From an uncultured Eubacteriales bacterium (GTDB taxonomy: Bacteria; Bacillota; Clostridia; Oscillospirales; CAG-272), in contig UQXK01000022.1 of assembly GCA_900544985.1 (NCBI GenBank), positions 1-27,977 of the forward strand: DNA of 27,977 bases, in the 5' to 3' direction. The first letter of the stretch is position 1. Each line of letters starts with the position of its first letter. The notes under the pieces are model-generated. The model saw only the letters and a list, made by a program, of their open reading frames with translations, ran no database searches and had not been told where the DNA came from. This document shows, piece after piece, positions 6,076 through 14,263 of this stretch. The translations under genes were made by a program, and so were the position numbers.

Positions 6076-7008
6076 TTACTTGTCCAGATATTTTCCGTAT
6101 TCAGCGGTCACAAAATCCTCATAGGCACTTGCGATTTTTGCAATCCGCTTGTGTACCGCACTTGCGGTTTTGTAGCCAACCTTGTCTGCGATCTCCTGCT
6201 CGGTGTGTCCGTCCATTCGTAGCTTCAATATCTCCCGGTCTTTGTCGGTGATATTCTGCTCGGCAAAGGCGGCAATCTGCATTTCGGAGATAACCATCTG
6301 CTCAAACTCGCTTCGTGGGTCGGCTACCTCAAAAATGTCTCCGTTCTCGCTCTCCATCATTTCGTCCAGAGAGATAGGCTTGCCGGAACGGTTGTGATAC
6401 CACTTCCGCATGAAGTCGGTCTTGACGGTGCTACTTGTGGTTTCGTAGTCCTCAACCGTCCTGTTCTCCCAGATAGCATCAATCATCGGTTGCCAGTTTT
6501 CTTCTGCAATTACCATATCGGTGACATTGCCGATCAGATTGCTGAACTGCTGATAGGTCAGCCACGGCACTTCAACACCCTGCGGGATATTGTATAGGTT
6601 TTGAAAGCCAAGTCCGTGTTGCTCAAACTTCATTCGGATATATGGAATGATGTTGTATGAGAGCCGCCACAAGGGGAAGTAGCCCGCATACTGCTTCACA
6701 TCGCCGGGAATATCACGGTAGTTTCCCTTGCGGTCTTTCACTTGGAAGAACTGCCATGCACTCCACGAATAGCAATCCCACACAAGCAGCTTAAACATAT
6801 CGTCACAAACGATGCTGTCATACTTGTCCGTCCGCAAAACCTCGTAAGGGCAGCGTGGCAAGTCAAAAGCCGGTTTCCACTTCTCGGCAAGCTCCTTTGG
6901 CAGACTGTAAAACAAAGTCAGCCACGATTTGTCGCTATCCTGAGGTATCTCGATGATTTCACCGGGCAGCACCACAAGAAAGCCTTTGGGGTCTTTCGGT
7001 TGTGTCAT
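6076..7008 (-). CDS. Sigma-70-like regulatory protein of the mobile element, 310 aa
   Basis: The last 65 residues carry a sigma region 4-like helix-turn-helix: ITDKDREILKLRMDGHTEQE followed by IADKVGYKTASAVHKRIAKI, which would contact DNA. The long N-terminal part (1-230), rich in Trp and Tyr (for example DCYSWSAWQFFQVKDRKGNY), does not look like sigma region 2. The protein may be a specialised activator rather than a true sigma factor. Proteins of this shape are common near the ends of Clostridia conjugative elements. ATG 7008 has GGAGGTGA 4 nt before it. It is the first element gene from the right end, and a candidate promoter with extended -10 lies at 7148-7153. Target genes are unknown. 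Confidence 0.7.
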   Translation of the reverse strand: MTQPKDPKGFLVVLPGEIIEIPQDSDKSWLTLFYSLPKELAEKWKPAFDLPRCPYEVLRTDKYDSIVCDDMFKLLVWDCYSWSAWQFFQVKDRKGNYRDIPGDVKQYAGYFPLWRLSYNIIPYIRMKFEQHGLGFQNLYNIPQGVEVPWLTYQQFSNLIGNVTDMVIAEENWQPMIDAIWENRTVEDYETTSSTVKTDFMRKWYHNRSGKPISLDEMMESENGDIFEVADPRSEFEQMVISEMQIAAFAEQNITDKDREILKLRMDGHTEQEIADKVGYKTASAVHKRIAKIASAYEDFVTAEYGKYLDK

Positions 7009-7147
7009 AGCGTCACCTCCAATCGTTTATTTTTGCCCCTCTACTATATATGGCATGAGAAAGTTCAAATTGTTCCAATGCGTCAAAAGTTTTTTGAGAT
7101 TTTTTGAAAAAACCTCGGAAAGGAATGGAAAGGATAGATACGATATG

Positions 7148-7176
7148 ATTATAGCAAAAAAGTGTGAATAAATCTA
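7148..7176 (-). promoter_or_regulatory. Candidate promoter of the sigma-like gene
   Basis: The minus strand has TGC followed by TATAAT (7153-7148), an extended -10 like that of the methylase promoter. The -35 position (TAGATT at 17 bp) is weak. It would leave a leader of about 130 nt before 7008. A second weak box near 7040 (TATAGT) cannot be excluded. Confidence 0.45.
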
Positions 7177-7194
7177 TTGCTTCTACGCAAGGGC

Positions 7195-7243
7195 AAAAAA
7201 ATAAGCGATACTCGGTCAAAAAACCAAGTATCGCTCATTTTTT
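7195..7243 (-). terminator. Strong terminator at host/element junction, possibly bidirectional
   Basis: The stem AGCGATACTTGGT / ACCGAGTATCGCT (13 bp, one T-G wobble on the minus strand) has a TTTTTG loop and is followed on the minus strand by TTATTTTTTTG. On the plus strand it is followed by CATTTTTT. The wobble favours minus-strand use, ending leftward transcription from the ispH-rpsA operon before it enters the element. Confidence 0.85.
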
Positions 7244-7347
7244 CGTTAGCCAATCCCGCCTGACAGATGCCGTAAGTGTAATTTTTGGTGAATTACTTTC
7301 TTACGAGCACCCGCCGAATGTCCGCGAGTTTTTACTTTTATTAAAAA

Positions 7348-9324
7348 TTATTCTGCGTCAGCTTCTTCTGCGTCGCCCGTAGCTTCTTCATCGAGAAGAG
7401 CACGGATGGAAAGGCTGATCTTTTTGTTCTCTGTGTCGATGTCGATAACTTTAACCTTAACTTCATCGCCTTTTTTGAGAACTTCTGCGGGAGTAGCGAG
7501 CTTCTTATTGGCGATCTGGGAAATGTGGATAAGACCGTCAACGCCGGGAAGGATCTGTGCAAATGCGCCGAAAGGCATTATAGAAACGATCTTCGCGTCG
7601 GCAACGTCGCCTACCTGATATTTGGATGTGAATTCGTTCCAGGGGTTTGTTTCCTCTGTCTTGTATCCGAGGGAAACTCTTCCTTTTTCACGGTCGAAAG
7701 CTTTTACGAAAACTTCGATTTCGTCTCCGATAGATACTACATCTTTCGGGTTGGATATTCTTGTCCAGGAAAGCTCGGAGCTATGTACCATACCGTCAAC
7801 TCCGCCGAGATCGACAAATGCGCCGTAGTTTGTAAGGCTCTTTACCTTTCCTACGTAGTGCTTGCCCTCTTCGATATTAGCCCAGAAGTTTTCTTCGTTT
7901 GCTTTGCGCTCTTCTACTGCGGGTTTGCGTATCGAACCTACTGCATGATGTTTTTCGGGGTTTACTTCTATTATTTTGAATTTCTGTACCGTGCCTACGA
8001 TAGAAGCGAGATTTCCGTTTCTCGGAACCATTGTCTGAGATGCGGGAATGAATACTCTGTTCGAAAGGGCATAAGCGACAACGCCGCCTTTTACGACTTC
8101 GGTGATCTTGCCTTCGATAACGGTGTCGTTTTCTGCTGCCTCAACGATCTTCTGCCAGTTGTTCTGTGCGTCTACTTTCTTTTTGGAAAGCGTTGCAATA
8201 CCGTCGATGTCGCTTACTCTTACTGCTACCGCTTCGATCTTGTCACCTACTTTAAACAGGTTTTCAAGCTTTGCGGAAGGATCGTCTGTCACATTTTCAA
8301 GTGTGAGTATGCCTGTAACTTTCGAGCCGATATCAACGTGTACTTCCGTATTGGATACCGATGTAACAACACCCGAAACCTTGTCTCCTGTATTTAAAGT
8401 TTTGAAAGATTCATCAAGAAGCTGCGCGAAATTTTCCTGTTCGCTCATGATTTTTTTTACCTCCTCAATCATGTAACCGGGCGTTGAAGCTCCGGCTGCG
8501 ATGCCCACTTTGGACATCTGTGTTATATTTTTCGGAATATCGCAAAAGCGTTCCACAAAAAAGGTCATATCGTTGTTTTTTTTGCTGATATCGTAGAGCT
8601 TTTTTGTGTTGGAACTGTTCTTTCCGCCTATAACCAAGACGGCGTCGGAAGTTTTGGAAATCTTCTCGACCTCGCGTTGGCGATTTTCCGTAACACTACA
8701 TATTGTATCAAAAATAAGCGTGTTTGTACATACCTTTTTTATAAATTCTTGACATTTTTTATATTCCGAAAGATTTTGCGTCGTCTGAGACGCGAGAATC
8801 GTCATTTTTTCGGGTATGTTTTTTGCTTTATCGCTTTTGAAAAAATCCGAAAGTTCGTCATATGTGTCAAAAATAAACCGCTCGCCCTTTATGTGGCTGG
8901 CGATACCTATCACTTCCGGGTGACTTGTGCTTCCGAAGAGAAATGTAAACGTATCTTCCGTAGTGTTTTCGTCCATTATTTTATGTATCTTGGATACAAA
9001 AGGGCAGGTGCAGTCCACAAGGGAGATATTGCGTTCTTTTTTTGCCGATTTTATCTTTTCTTCTATTTCTTTTTTTACGCCGTGGGCGCGTATGACAAAT
9101 GCTATGCTGTTTTCGTCGGATTCTAAAATTTTATCTATATCGTCTTCTTCGAGGGCGACGACGCCGCGGGATTTGAATTTTTCCGTTATCTCCGGATTGT
9201 GTATGAGCGTTCCGACAGTGTATATTTTTTTTTCGTCTTTATTTTTTATCATCTCTTCGACGGTCGAAACGGCGCGTTCGACTCCGAAACAGAATCCCGC
9301 ATATTTCGCGACGGTTATTTCCAT
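7348..9324 (-). CDS. ispH: IspH-RpsA fusion: HMBPP reductase and ribosomal protein S1 domains
   Basis: Residues 1-295 are 4-hydroxy-3-methylbut-2-enyl diphosphate reductase, the last step of the MEP isoprenoid pathway. The 4Fe-4S cysteines are present: Cys12 in GFCFGV, one of Cys105/Cys107 in DCTCPF, and Cys209 in ICSVTENRQ; substrate histidines (His42, His81, His135) are seen too. Residues 310-645 carry four S1 RNA-binding repeats, for example GKVKSLTNYGAFVDLGGVDG and AKIVSIMPFGAFAQILPGVD. The tail is acidic. This fusion is known in Clostridia, where it supplies both activities. AAAGGAAAC lies before the ATG. It is the last gene of the operon, 19 nt after plsC, and is followed by the terminator at 7195-7243. 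No frameshift separates the two halves. Confidence 0.95.
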   Translation of the reverse strand: MEITVAKYAGFCFGVERAVSTVEEMIKNKDEKKIYTVGTLIHNPEITEKFKSRGVVALEEDDIDKILESDENSIAFVIRAHGVKKEIEEKIKSAKKERNISLVDCTCPFVSKIHKIMDENTTEDTFTFLFGSTSHPEVIGIASHIKGERFIFDTYDELSDFFKSDKAKNIPEKMTILASQTTQNLSEYKKCQEFIKKVCTNTLIFDTICSVTENRQREVEKISKTSDAVLVIGGKNSSNTKKLYDISKKNNDMTFFVERFCDIPKNITQMSKVGIAAGASTPGYMIEEVKKIMSEQENFAQLLDESFKTLNTGDKVSGVVTSVSNTEVHVDIGSKVTGILTLENVTDDPSAKLENLFKVGDKIEAVAVRVSDIDGIATLSKKKVDAQNNWQKIVEAAENDTVIEGKITEVVKGGVVAYALSNRVFIPASQTMVPRNGNLASIVGTVQKFKIIEVNPEKHHAVGSIRKPAVEERKANEENFWANIEEGKHYVGKVKSLTNYGAFVDLGGVDGMVHSSELSWTRISNPKDVVSIGDEIEVFVKAFDREKGRVSLGYKTEETNPWNEFTSKYQVGDVADAKIVSIMPFGAFAQILPGVDGLIHISQIANKKLATPAEVLKKGDEVKVKVIDIDTENKKISLSIRALLDEEATGDAEEADAE

Positions 9325-9343
9325 GGTGTTTCCTTTTATATTT

Positions 9344-9964
9344 TTATTTTTTGTCGTTTTCGGGACAGAGCGATATTATGCGTTCGGCGATAATTTCGCT
9401 TGCGTTGTCGAATTCATGATATTTTCCGCTTGCAAAGCCGAGCTCCTCGTATTTTACGGGAGCTCCGCAATAGACATCTATCCTGTGAAAAAATTTTACT
9501 CTGTTTCCTTTGGTGTTTATGTAAACGGGAAGTATATCCGCTTTTCCTCTGTAAGATATCATTCCCACTCCGCTTTTAAACTGAGAAACTTCGCATTTTT
9601 CGCCGCGGTACCGTGTTCCTTGCGGGAATATTCCGAGTATACCGCCGTTTTTTAATACATCTACCGATTTACGCAGCGCCGTAAGATCGGCTTTTCCTCG
9701 TTTTATCGGTATTACGCCTATACGGAGCGCAAAAAAACGTATTATCGGATTTTTTACTATCTCTTCTTTTGCGACAAAGTTTATATGATTTTTTTTCGTC
9801 ATGAGCGCAAGAAAGACTATATCGTGCGCGCTTATGTGATTTGCGCATATTATAAACGGTCTGCCGTCTTGCGGTATATTTTCTTTCCCGTGAAATTTTA
9901 TTCTGAAAAACAGGTAATAGAAAGGGCGTATTAAGAACAGAAGAACAGAGTATAGCATACTCAT
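9344..9964 (-). CDS. plsC: 1-acyl-sn-glycerol-3-phosphate acyltransferase
   Basis: It acylates lysophosphatidic acid to phosphatidic acid at the inner membrane face. A hydrophobic N-terminal anchor (residues 3-22, LYSVLLFLIRPFYYLFF) is followed by the catalytic HX4D motif in CANHISAHDIVFLA and by FPQGTRYRGEKCE. The latter is motif III, normally FPEGT, here with Gln for Glu. VPIKRGK-like sequence (IGVIPIKRG) lies between them. Length (206 aa) is normal for PlsC. The ATG overlaps the TGA of cmk (ATGA), so translation is coupled. The Glu-to-Gln change could affect substrate choice but is not proof of inactivity. Confidence 0.9.
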   Translation of the reverse strand: MSMLYSVLLFLIRPFYYLFFRIKFHGKENIPQDGRPFIICANHISAHDIVFLALMTKKNHINFVAKEEIVKNPIIRFFALRIGVIPIKRGKADLTALRKSVDVLKNGGILGIFPQGTRYRGEKCEVSQFKSGVGMISYRGKADILPVYINTKGNRVKFFHRIDVYCGAPVKYEELGFASGKYHEFDNASEIIAERIISLCPENDKK

Positions 9965-10623
9965 TTTATCCTTTCAGATATTATTCGCAGAGCTGTTTCC
10001 ATTGTCTCTTCAAAGCTTTTCGAATTGTCGAGCATTATAGCGTCGGGTGCGGGAACAGCGGGGGCTATTTTTCTCGTCTTATCGTTTTTATCACGTTCCG
10101 CCATTGTCTTTTTTACTTCTTCGAGCGTTACGTTTTCGCCTTTTTGGAGAAGCTCCGCATGGCGGCGTATCGCTTTTTGTTCCTCGGACGCATCGAGGAA
10201 GAATTTTACCGTGGCAAAGGGAAGTATCACCGTTCCTATATCGCGTCCGTCCATTATTACGTTGTTTATTTCCGCCATGTTTTTTTGCATATCGAGAAGA
10301 AATGCTCTTACGCTCGGAAGCGCGGAAACTTTCGAGGCTGTCATTGAAACTTCATTTGTTCTTATCTTATCCGTAACGTCTTCTCCGCATAAAAGCATAT
10401 GCTGGATTCCGTTTTCGTATCTCATTTCTATATTTATTTCCGGAAGTATCGCCGATACCGCTTTTTCGTCGGAAGGATCGATTTCTTTCCGAAGCACGGA
10501 AAGCGCAAGGGAGCGGTACATAGCCCCCGTATCTACGTATATATATCCGAGATTTTTTGCAAGCGCTTTTGCAAGCGTGCTTTTTCCCGCGCCGGAAGGA
10601 CCGTCTATTGCTATGCTTATCAT
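9961..10623 (-). CDS. cmk: Cytidylate kinase
   Basis: It phosphorylates CMP and dCMP to the diphosphates. The protein opens with ISIAIDGPSGAGKSTLAKAL, which holds the Walker A loop, followed by YVDTGAMYRSLAL, typical for Cmk. MDGRDIGTVILPFATVKFFL carries the nucleotide monophosphate-binding DGRDIG motif, and an R-rich lid (RHAELLQKGE) follows. Length is 220 aa. The start at 10623 was chosen because the family begins right before the Walker A strand; AAGGAG lies 12 nt upstream, a little far. It follows the BaiN-like gene by 16 nt and overlaps plsC by 4 nt. Confidence 0.95.
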   Translation of the reverse strand: MISIAIDGPSGAGKSTLAKALAKNLGYIYVDTGAMYRSLALSVLRKEIDPSDEKAVSAILPEINIEMRYENGIQHMLLCGEDVTDKIRTNEVSMTASKVSALPSVRAFLLDMQKNMAEINNVIMDGRDIGTVILPFATVKFFLDASEEQKAIRRHAELLQKGENVTLEEVKKTMAERDKNDKTRKIAPAVPAPDAIMLDNSKSFEETMETALRIISERIK

Positions 10624-10639
10624 AAAAATTTGTTGCTCC

Positions 10640-11887
10640 TTAATTTTGATTTTCAGATGCGGATATCGCCGCACATACTGCCGTGGAAAATGCTATTTGC
10701 AGATTGAATCCGCCGGTATAGGCGTCCACGTCTATTATTTCTCCCGCAAAGTAGAGGTTATTCCACTTTTTTGATCTCAAAGTTGCGGGTTGGATCTCGG
10801 AAACGGATATACCTCCGCTTGTGACGATTGCCTCTTCTATCGGGCGCGTGCCGCTTATTTCCACGGAAAAATCTTTCAATACGGAAAGAAGCGCATTTCT
10901 TTCTTCGTGCGTTACGGAGTTCACCTTTTTGTTTTCCGATATTTTTGCGCGCGACAGCACCGCCGGTATCATGGAGGAGGGAAGAAGATCGCAAAGCGCG
11001 TTTGCCATCTCTTTATTTTTATATTTCTCAAAATCGGAAAGAATTCTGCGGTCGAGTTTTTCGCGGTCGAGCGCCGGTTTTAAATCTATGTGAAGAACAT
11101 ATCTTTCGTTTTCCATGGGTCTTAAATGCGCGGACGCGGAAAGCACCGTGGGGCCGCTCACGCCGAAGTGTGTGAACAGAAGCTCGCCGAAATCTTTGTA
11201 TATGATTTTTCTTTTCTTCGTATCTTCGAATTCGACGCCTGTATTTTTCAAAGTCAGCCCCTGCATATCTTTACAGCAGGTATCCTGTGAGGTGAGCCCT
11301 ATAAGCGACGGTACGGGCGGAACTACCGTGTGCCCAAGCGCTTTTGCAATCTCGTAGCCAAAGCCGTCGGAGCCTGTCGTGGGGTATGATTTTCCGCCTG
11401 TACAGAGTATAACTTCGTCAAAAACGTATTCGCCTTTTTCGGTTTTTACTTTTGCTATTTTTCTTTCATCGGAATTTGCGGGAATGAGCGAAACCACGTT
11501 TTCGTGGATTATTTTTGTTCCGCTTTCCAATGCGTAATTTTTGAGCGCCATTACTATGTCGTGCGCTTTGTCCGAAACGGGGAAAACGCGGTTTCCTCTT
11601 TCCGTTTTAAGCGGAACGCCCAAATTTTCGAAAAAAGAAATCGTATCGGCGGCGGAAAAAGTGTTTATCGCGGAAAACATGAATTTTCCGTTTTTTGTCA
11701 TGTTCTTTATAAATGTGTCATTGTCGCAGTTGTTTGTAAGGTTGCATCTGCCTTTTCCCGTTATTCCGAGCTTCATTCCGAGCAGTTTGTTTTTTTCGAA
11801 CAGAGTTACCTCGTGTCCGAAAGACGCGGCTTTTCCCGCCGCCATCATTCCTGCGGCGCCTCCGCCTATTACAGCTATTTTTTTCAT
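10640..11887 (-). CDS. BaiN/HI0933-family NAD(P)/FAD-dependent oxidoreductase
   Basis: This flavoprotein of 415 aa has the Rossmann FAD-binding start MKKIAVIGGGAAGMMAAGKA, then LFEKNKLLGMKLGITGKGRC with NLTNN, the family fingerprint. The middle has LCTGGKSYPTTGSDGFGYEI, and the C-terminus has LYFAGEIIDVDAYTGGFNLQ, the closing FAD motif. The family is widespread; one member (BaiN) has been linked to bile acid reduction, but most have no proven substrate. This neighbourhood (before cmk and plsC) is common in Clostridia and gives no clue to the substrate. The ATG is 3 nt after the ABC-F stop, so the two are coupled. Confidence 0.9.
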   Translation of the reverse strand: MKKIAVIGGGAAGMMAAGKAASFGHEVTLFEKNKLLGMKLGITGKGRCNLTNNCDNDTFIKNMTKNGKFMFSAINTFSAADTISFFENLGVPLKTERGNRVFPVSDKAHDIVMALKNYALESGTKIIHENVVSLIPANSDERKIAKVKTEKGEYVFDEVILCTGGKSYPTTGSDGFGYEIAKALGHTVVPPVPSLIGLTSQDTCCKDMQGLTLKNTGVEFEDTKKRKIIYKDFGELLFTHFGVSGPTVLSASAHLRPMENERYVLHIDLKPALDREKLDRRILSDFEKYKNKEMANALCDLLPSSMIPAVLSRAKISENKKVNSVTHEERNALLSVLKDFSVEISGTRPIEEAIVTSGGISVSEIQPATLRSKKWNNLYFAGEIIDVDAYTGGFNLQIAFSTAVCAAISASENQN

Positions 11888-11890
11888 TTT

Positions 11891-13816
11891 TTATCCCTCT
11901 TGTTTTGCGGAAGAGAGGAAGTTTTCAGCTTCTTCTATTGCCGTAAAAAGCTCGTCCGTTTCTTTTTCTATTTCCGCAATGCGCTCTGAAATTTCCGATA
12001 GTCTTACATAATCGGTAGCGGCGCTTCCCGCGGCTTCTTTGGAAAGCAGTTCTTTTTCTTCGTCGAGTTTATTTATTTTTTCTTCCGATTTTTCTATTAT
12101 TTTCTCATTTTTGCGTATGTCGGACAGAAGTTTTTTGTTTTCGAGATATTTTGTTTTGCTTTGTGTTTCCTTCGGTGCGGCGCTTTCAGAGGAGGTCGAG
12201 TCGGCAAAGGTGTTCTTTCTCTCCTTATATGCAAGATAATCGTCGTATCCGCCGTGCCAATCGTAAAATCCGTTTGACATATCGAATATTCTCGTCGCGA
12301 GCTTTTTTATAAAGTAACGGTCGTGCGAGACGGCTATTACCGTGCCGTTGAATTCCGATATCGCTTCTTCGAGAACTTCTCTCGAACCTATGTCGAGGTG
12401 GTTTGTCGGCTCGTCGAGGATAAGCAGATTTACCTTTGAAAGTATTATTTTGCAAAGAGCAAGGCGCGCCCTCTCTCCGCCAGATAAAACGGCTATCTTC
12501 TTTTCCATGTCGTCGGCGAAGAACAGAAATCCCGCGAGCGTGCTTCTTATTTCTGCATAGGTCATGTCGTCGTGCGCTTCGCATATCTCTTCGAGAATGG
12601 TGTGGTTTTCATCGAGGTTTTGTATTTCCTGGTCGTAGTATGCGCTTACAACGCCGCTTCCAAAGAAAAAGCTTCCGCGGTCTTTCGCCTTTTTGCCGCC
12701 GAGAATTTTCAGAAGCGTTGATTTTCCGCAGCCGTTATGCCCGATTATGAGCACTCTGTCGTTTCTTTTTACAAGGAAAGAGATATCGGAAAAAATCTTC
12801 TTTTCGTCGTATGACGCCGCAAGAGAATCTACCGTCAGCACGTCGTTTCCGCTTTCTCCCGCGTATCCGAAGGAAAGACGGATATTTTTCGGGTCGGCTT
12901 TCGGTGCGTCTATCTTTTTCATTCTCGCAAGCGCTTTTTCGCGGCTTTCGGCGGCAATGATGTTCCGCTCTCTGTTCCAGCGCCTTTGCTGTTCTATATA
13001 CGCTTCTATTCTTGCGATCTCTTTTTGCTGTTCTGCGTATCTGTGTTCGAGCGCTTTTTTATCTTCGCTTTTCTTTTTGGCGTATGCAGAATAATTTCCG
13101 GGATATATTTTAGCCTCATTGTGCTCTATTTCGAGCATTTTCGTAGCCACAACATCGAGAAAATAACGGTCGTGGGAGACTACAATGAGCGTTTTCGGAT
13201 ATGATTTCAGATGATTTTCGAGCCATTCGAGCGAATCCGTGTCAAGGTGGTTTGTCGGCTCGTCGAGTATAAGGATGTCGGGCTCGGAAAGCAGATGTCT
13301 TATAAGGGAAAGACGTGTTCTTTCACCGCCCGAAAGGCTTTTTATAGAGAGTGCATGCATATTTTCGGGGAAACCGAAACGAAGCAGCATCGATTTTATT
13401 CTGCCGCGGTATTCATATCCGCCGACATCTTTGAATCTTTCCGTAAGAGAAGTGTATTCTTCTATTATTTTATCGCTGTTTTCTCCAGAATGGATTTTTT
13501 CTTCCGCTTCGGCGATCTTTTTTTCGAGCATTACCTGTTCGGGAAAAGCCGCGAGCATTTCTTCGAACATGGAAAGCTCCGAATCGAGCATGGCGTTTTG
13601 TTCGAGCATGGAAATGCTTTTGCCTTTTCCGATGTATACATTGCCGGAACTCGGATTTATATTTCCGCATATTATTTTTAAAAGAGTGGATTTTCCCGCT
13701 CCGTTTACACCGACCACGCCGAGCCTGTCGCCCTCGTTTATAGAAAAGTTTATTTTACTTAGTATTACCTCGGTGCCGTATTCGAGGGATATATCGTTTA
13801 CGCTTAAAGCAATCAT
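11891..13816 (-). CDS. ABC-F family ATPase (YdiF/Uup type)
   Basis: This is a soluble protein with two ATP-binding cassettes and no membrane segments; the family works on the ribosome rather than in transport. Cassette 1 has GVNGAGKSTLLKI (residues 36-48), LSGGERTRLSL and LILDEPTNHLD. A charged linker follows, with many Arg/Lys (QQKEIARIEAYIEQQRRWNR). Cassette 2 has GHNGCGKSTLLKI, LSGGERARLAL and LILDEPTNHLD. The last 80 residues form a coiled coil typical of YdiF/Uup. Length (641 aa) is normal and all catalytic residues are present. It is the first gene of the operon, with a leader of about 130 nt that might hold an attenuator, though no clear one was found. Resistance versus housekeeping role cannot be told. 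Confidence 0.92.
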   Translation of the reverse strand: MIALSVNDISLEYGTEVILSKINFSINEGDRLGVVGVNGAGKSTLLKIICGNINPSSGNVYIGKGKSISMLEQNAMLDSELSMFEEMLAAFPEQVMLEKKIAEAEEKIHSGENSDKIIEEYTSLTERFKDVGGYEYRGRIKSMLLRFGFPENMHALSIKSLSGGERTRLSLIRHLLSEPDILILDEPTNHLDTDSLEWLENHLKSYPKTLIVVSHDRYFLDVVATKMLEIEHNEAKIYPGNYSAYAKKKSEDKKALEHRYAEQQKEIARIEAYIEQQRRWNRERNIIAAESREKALARMKKIDAPKADPKNIRLSFGYAGESGNDVLTVDSLAASYDEKKIFSDISFLVKRNDRVLIIGHNGCGKSTLLKILGGKKAKDRGSFFFGSGVVSAYYDQEIQNLDENHTILEEICEAHDDMTYAEIRSTLAGFLFFADDMEKKIAVLSGGERARLALCKIILSKVNLLILDEPTNHLDIGSREVLEEAISEFNGTVIAVSHDRYFIKKLATRIFDMSNGFYDWHGGYDDYLAYKERKNTFADSTSSESAAPKETQSKTKYLENKKLLSDIRKNEKIIEKSEEKINKLDEEKELLSKEAAGSAATDYVRLSEISERIAEIEKETDELFTAIEEAENFLSSAKQEG

Positions 13817-13951
13817 TTTTTACCCGTTTCAAAAATCAGAATATTTATCGTATAAACGGCGCGCTTTCGGCAATATATTTCTTGATTTCGATTTTAATTT
13901 AAGTGTTAAAATACGAAAATGCGGTTTTTTGCCGTATATACATACTTTTAT

Positions 13952-13981
13952 ATTATAACTCTTTTATGTATGATTTGTCAA
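13952..13981 (-). promoter_or_regulatory. Sigma-A promoter of the ABC-F to ispH-rpsA operon
   Basis: On the minus strand TTGACA (13981-13976), an 18-bp spacer and TATAAT (13957-13952) are both perfect hexamers. The start of transcription would be near 13945, giving a leader of about 130 nt. The near-palindrome at 13988-14015 lies just upstream of the -35 box. Confidence 0.9.
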
Positions 13982-13987
13982 TTTGTA

Positions 13988-14015
13988 ACATATCTTTCTT
14001 GAAAGAAAGGTATGT
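13988..14015. repeat. 28-bp near-palindrome related to the genome's hairpin repeat
   Basis: The sequence CTTTCTTGAAAGAAAGG sits inside ACATA..TATGT and closely resembles the palindrome at 15081-15106 and 25214-25239. It is in the 447-base gap between the ABC-F and ferritin-like genes. Apart from the ABC-F promoter and the inverted repeat at 14205-14235, this gap is AT-rich and has no gene. Confidence 0.6.
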
Positions 14016-14204
14016 CAAATGATTTCTTTCAAATTATATCTGTATTTATGGAGAAAAAAGAAAAGGTTTTTTATACGTACAGCGCTGTGGCTTTGAAGGA
14101 CTTTTGCGGATTTTATCTCTTGGCAGTACGGTAAACAACAAATTTTTTATATTTTATGGCATTTTGCTCTTTTCGGCATAATATTTTTAAGTGAGAGGCT
14201 TTTT

Positions 14205-14235
14205 ATTCAAAGTCGAATTATTGTCGATTTTGAAT
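14205..14235 (+). promoter_or_regulatory. 12-bp inverted repeat before the ferritin-like gene
   Basis: ATTCAAAGTCGA and TCGATTTTGAAT flank a 7-base loop; 11 of 12 positions pair and the twelfth is a G-T wobble. It lies 15 nt before the CGGAGG ribosome binding site, so it could be an operator for a metal or stress regulator, or an RNA hairpin in the leader. No convincing -35/-10 pair was found; TAATAT at about 14179 is the best -10. Confidence 0.5.
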
Positions 14236-14263
14236 TTATAAAAATAAAAACGGAGGTATTATC

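Larger units (their letters stand above)
7009..7347. other. Element right end and host junction zone, no gene
   Basis: These 339 bases hold the leader and promoter of the sigma-like gene, a strong hairpin terminator (7195-7243) and 100 bases of unassigned sequence before the host ispH-rpsA stop. The mobile element must end here, because everything to the right is an intact host operon with different codon use. The attachment core could not be located, since the left end is outside the window. Confidence 0.55.

Noticed and set aside
10025..10774. 249-codon open frame opposite cmk
   Set aside because: A Ser/Phe-rich antisense reading of cmk and the BaiN gene end; no family match and no start site signals.
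13817..13951. Attenuator or riboswitch in the ABC-F leader
   Set aside because: Only weak stems (CGG/CCG around an A-run) were found and no upstream peptide or terminator with alternative pairing could be drawn.
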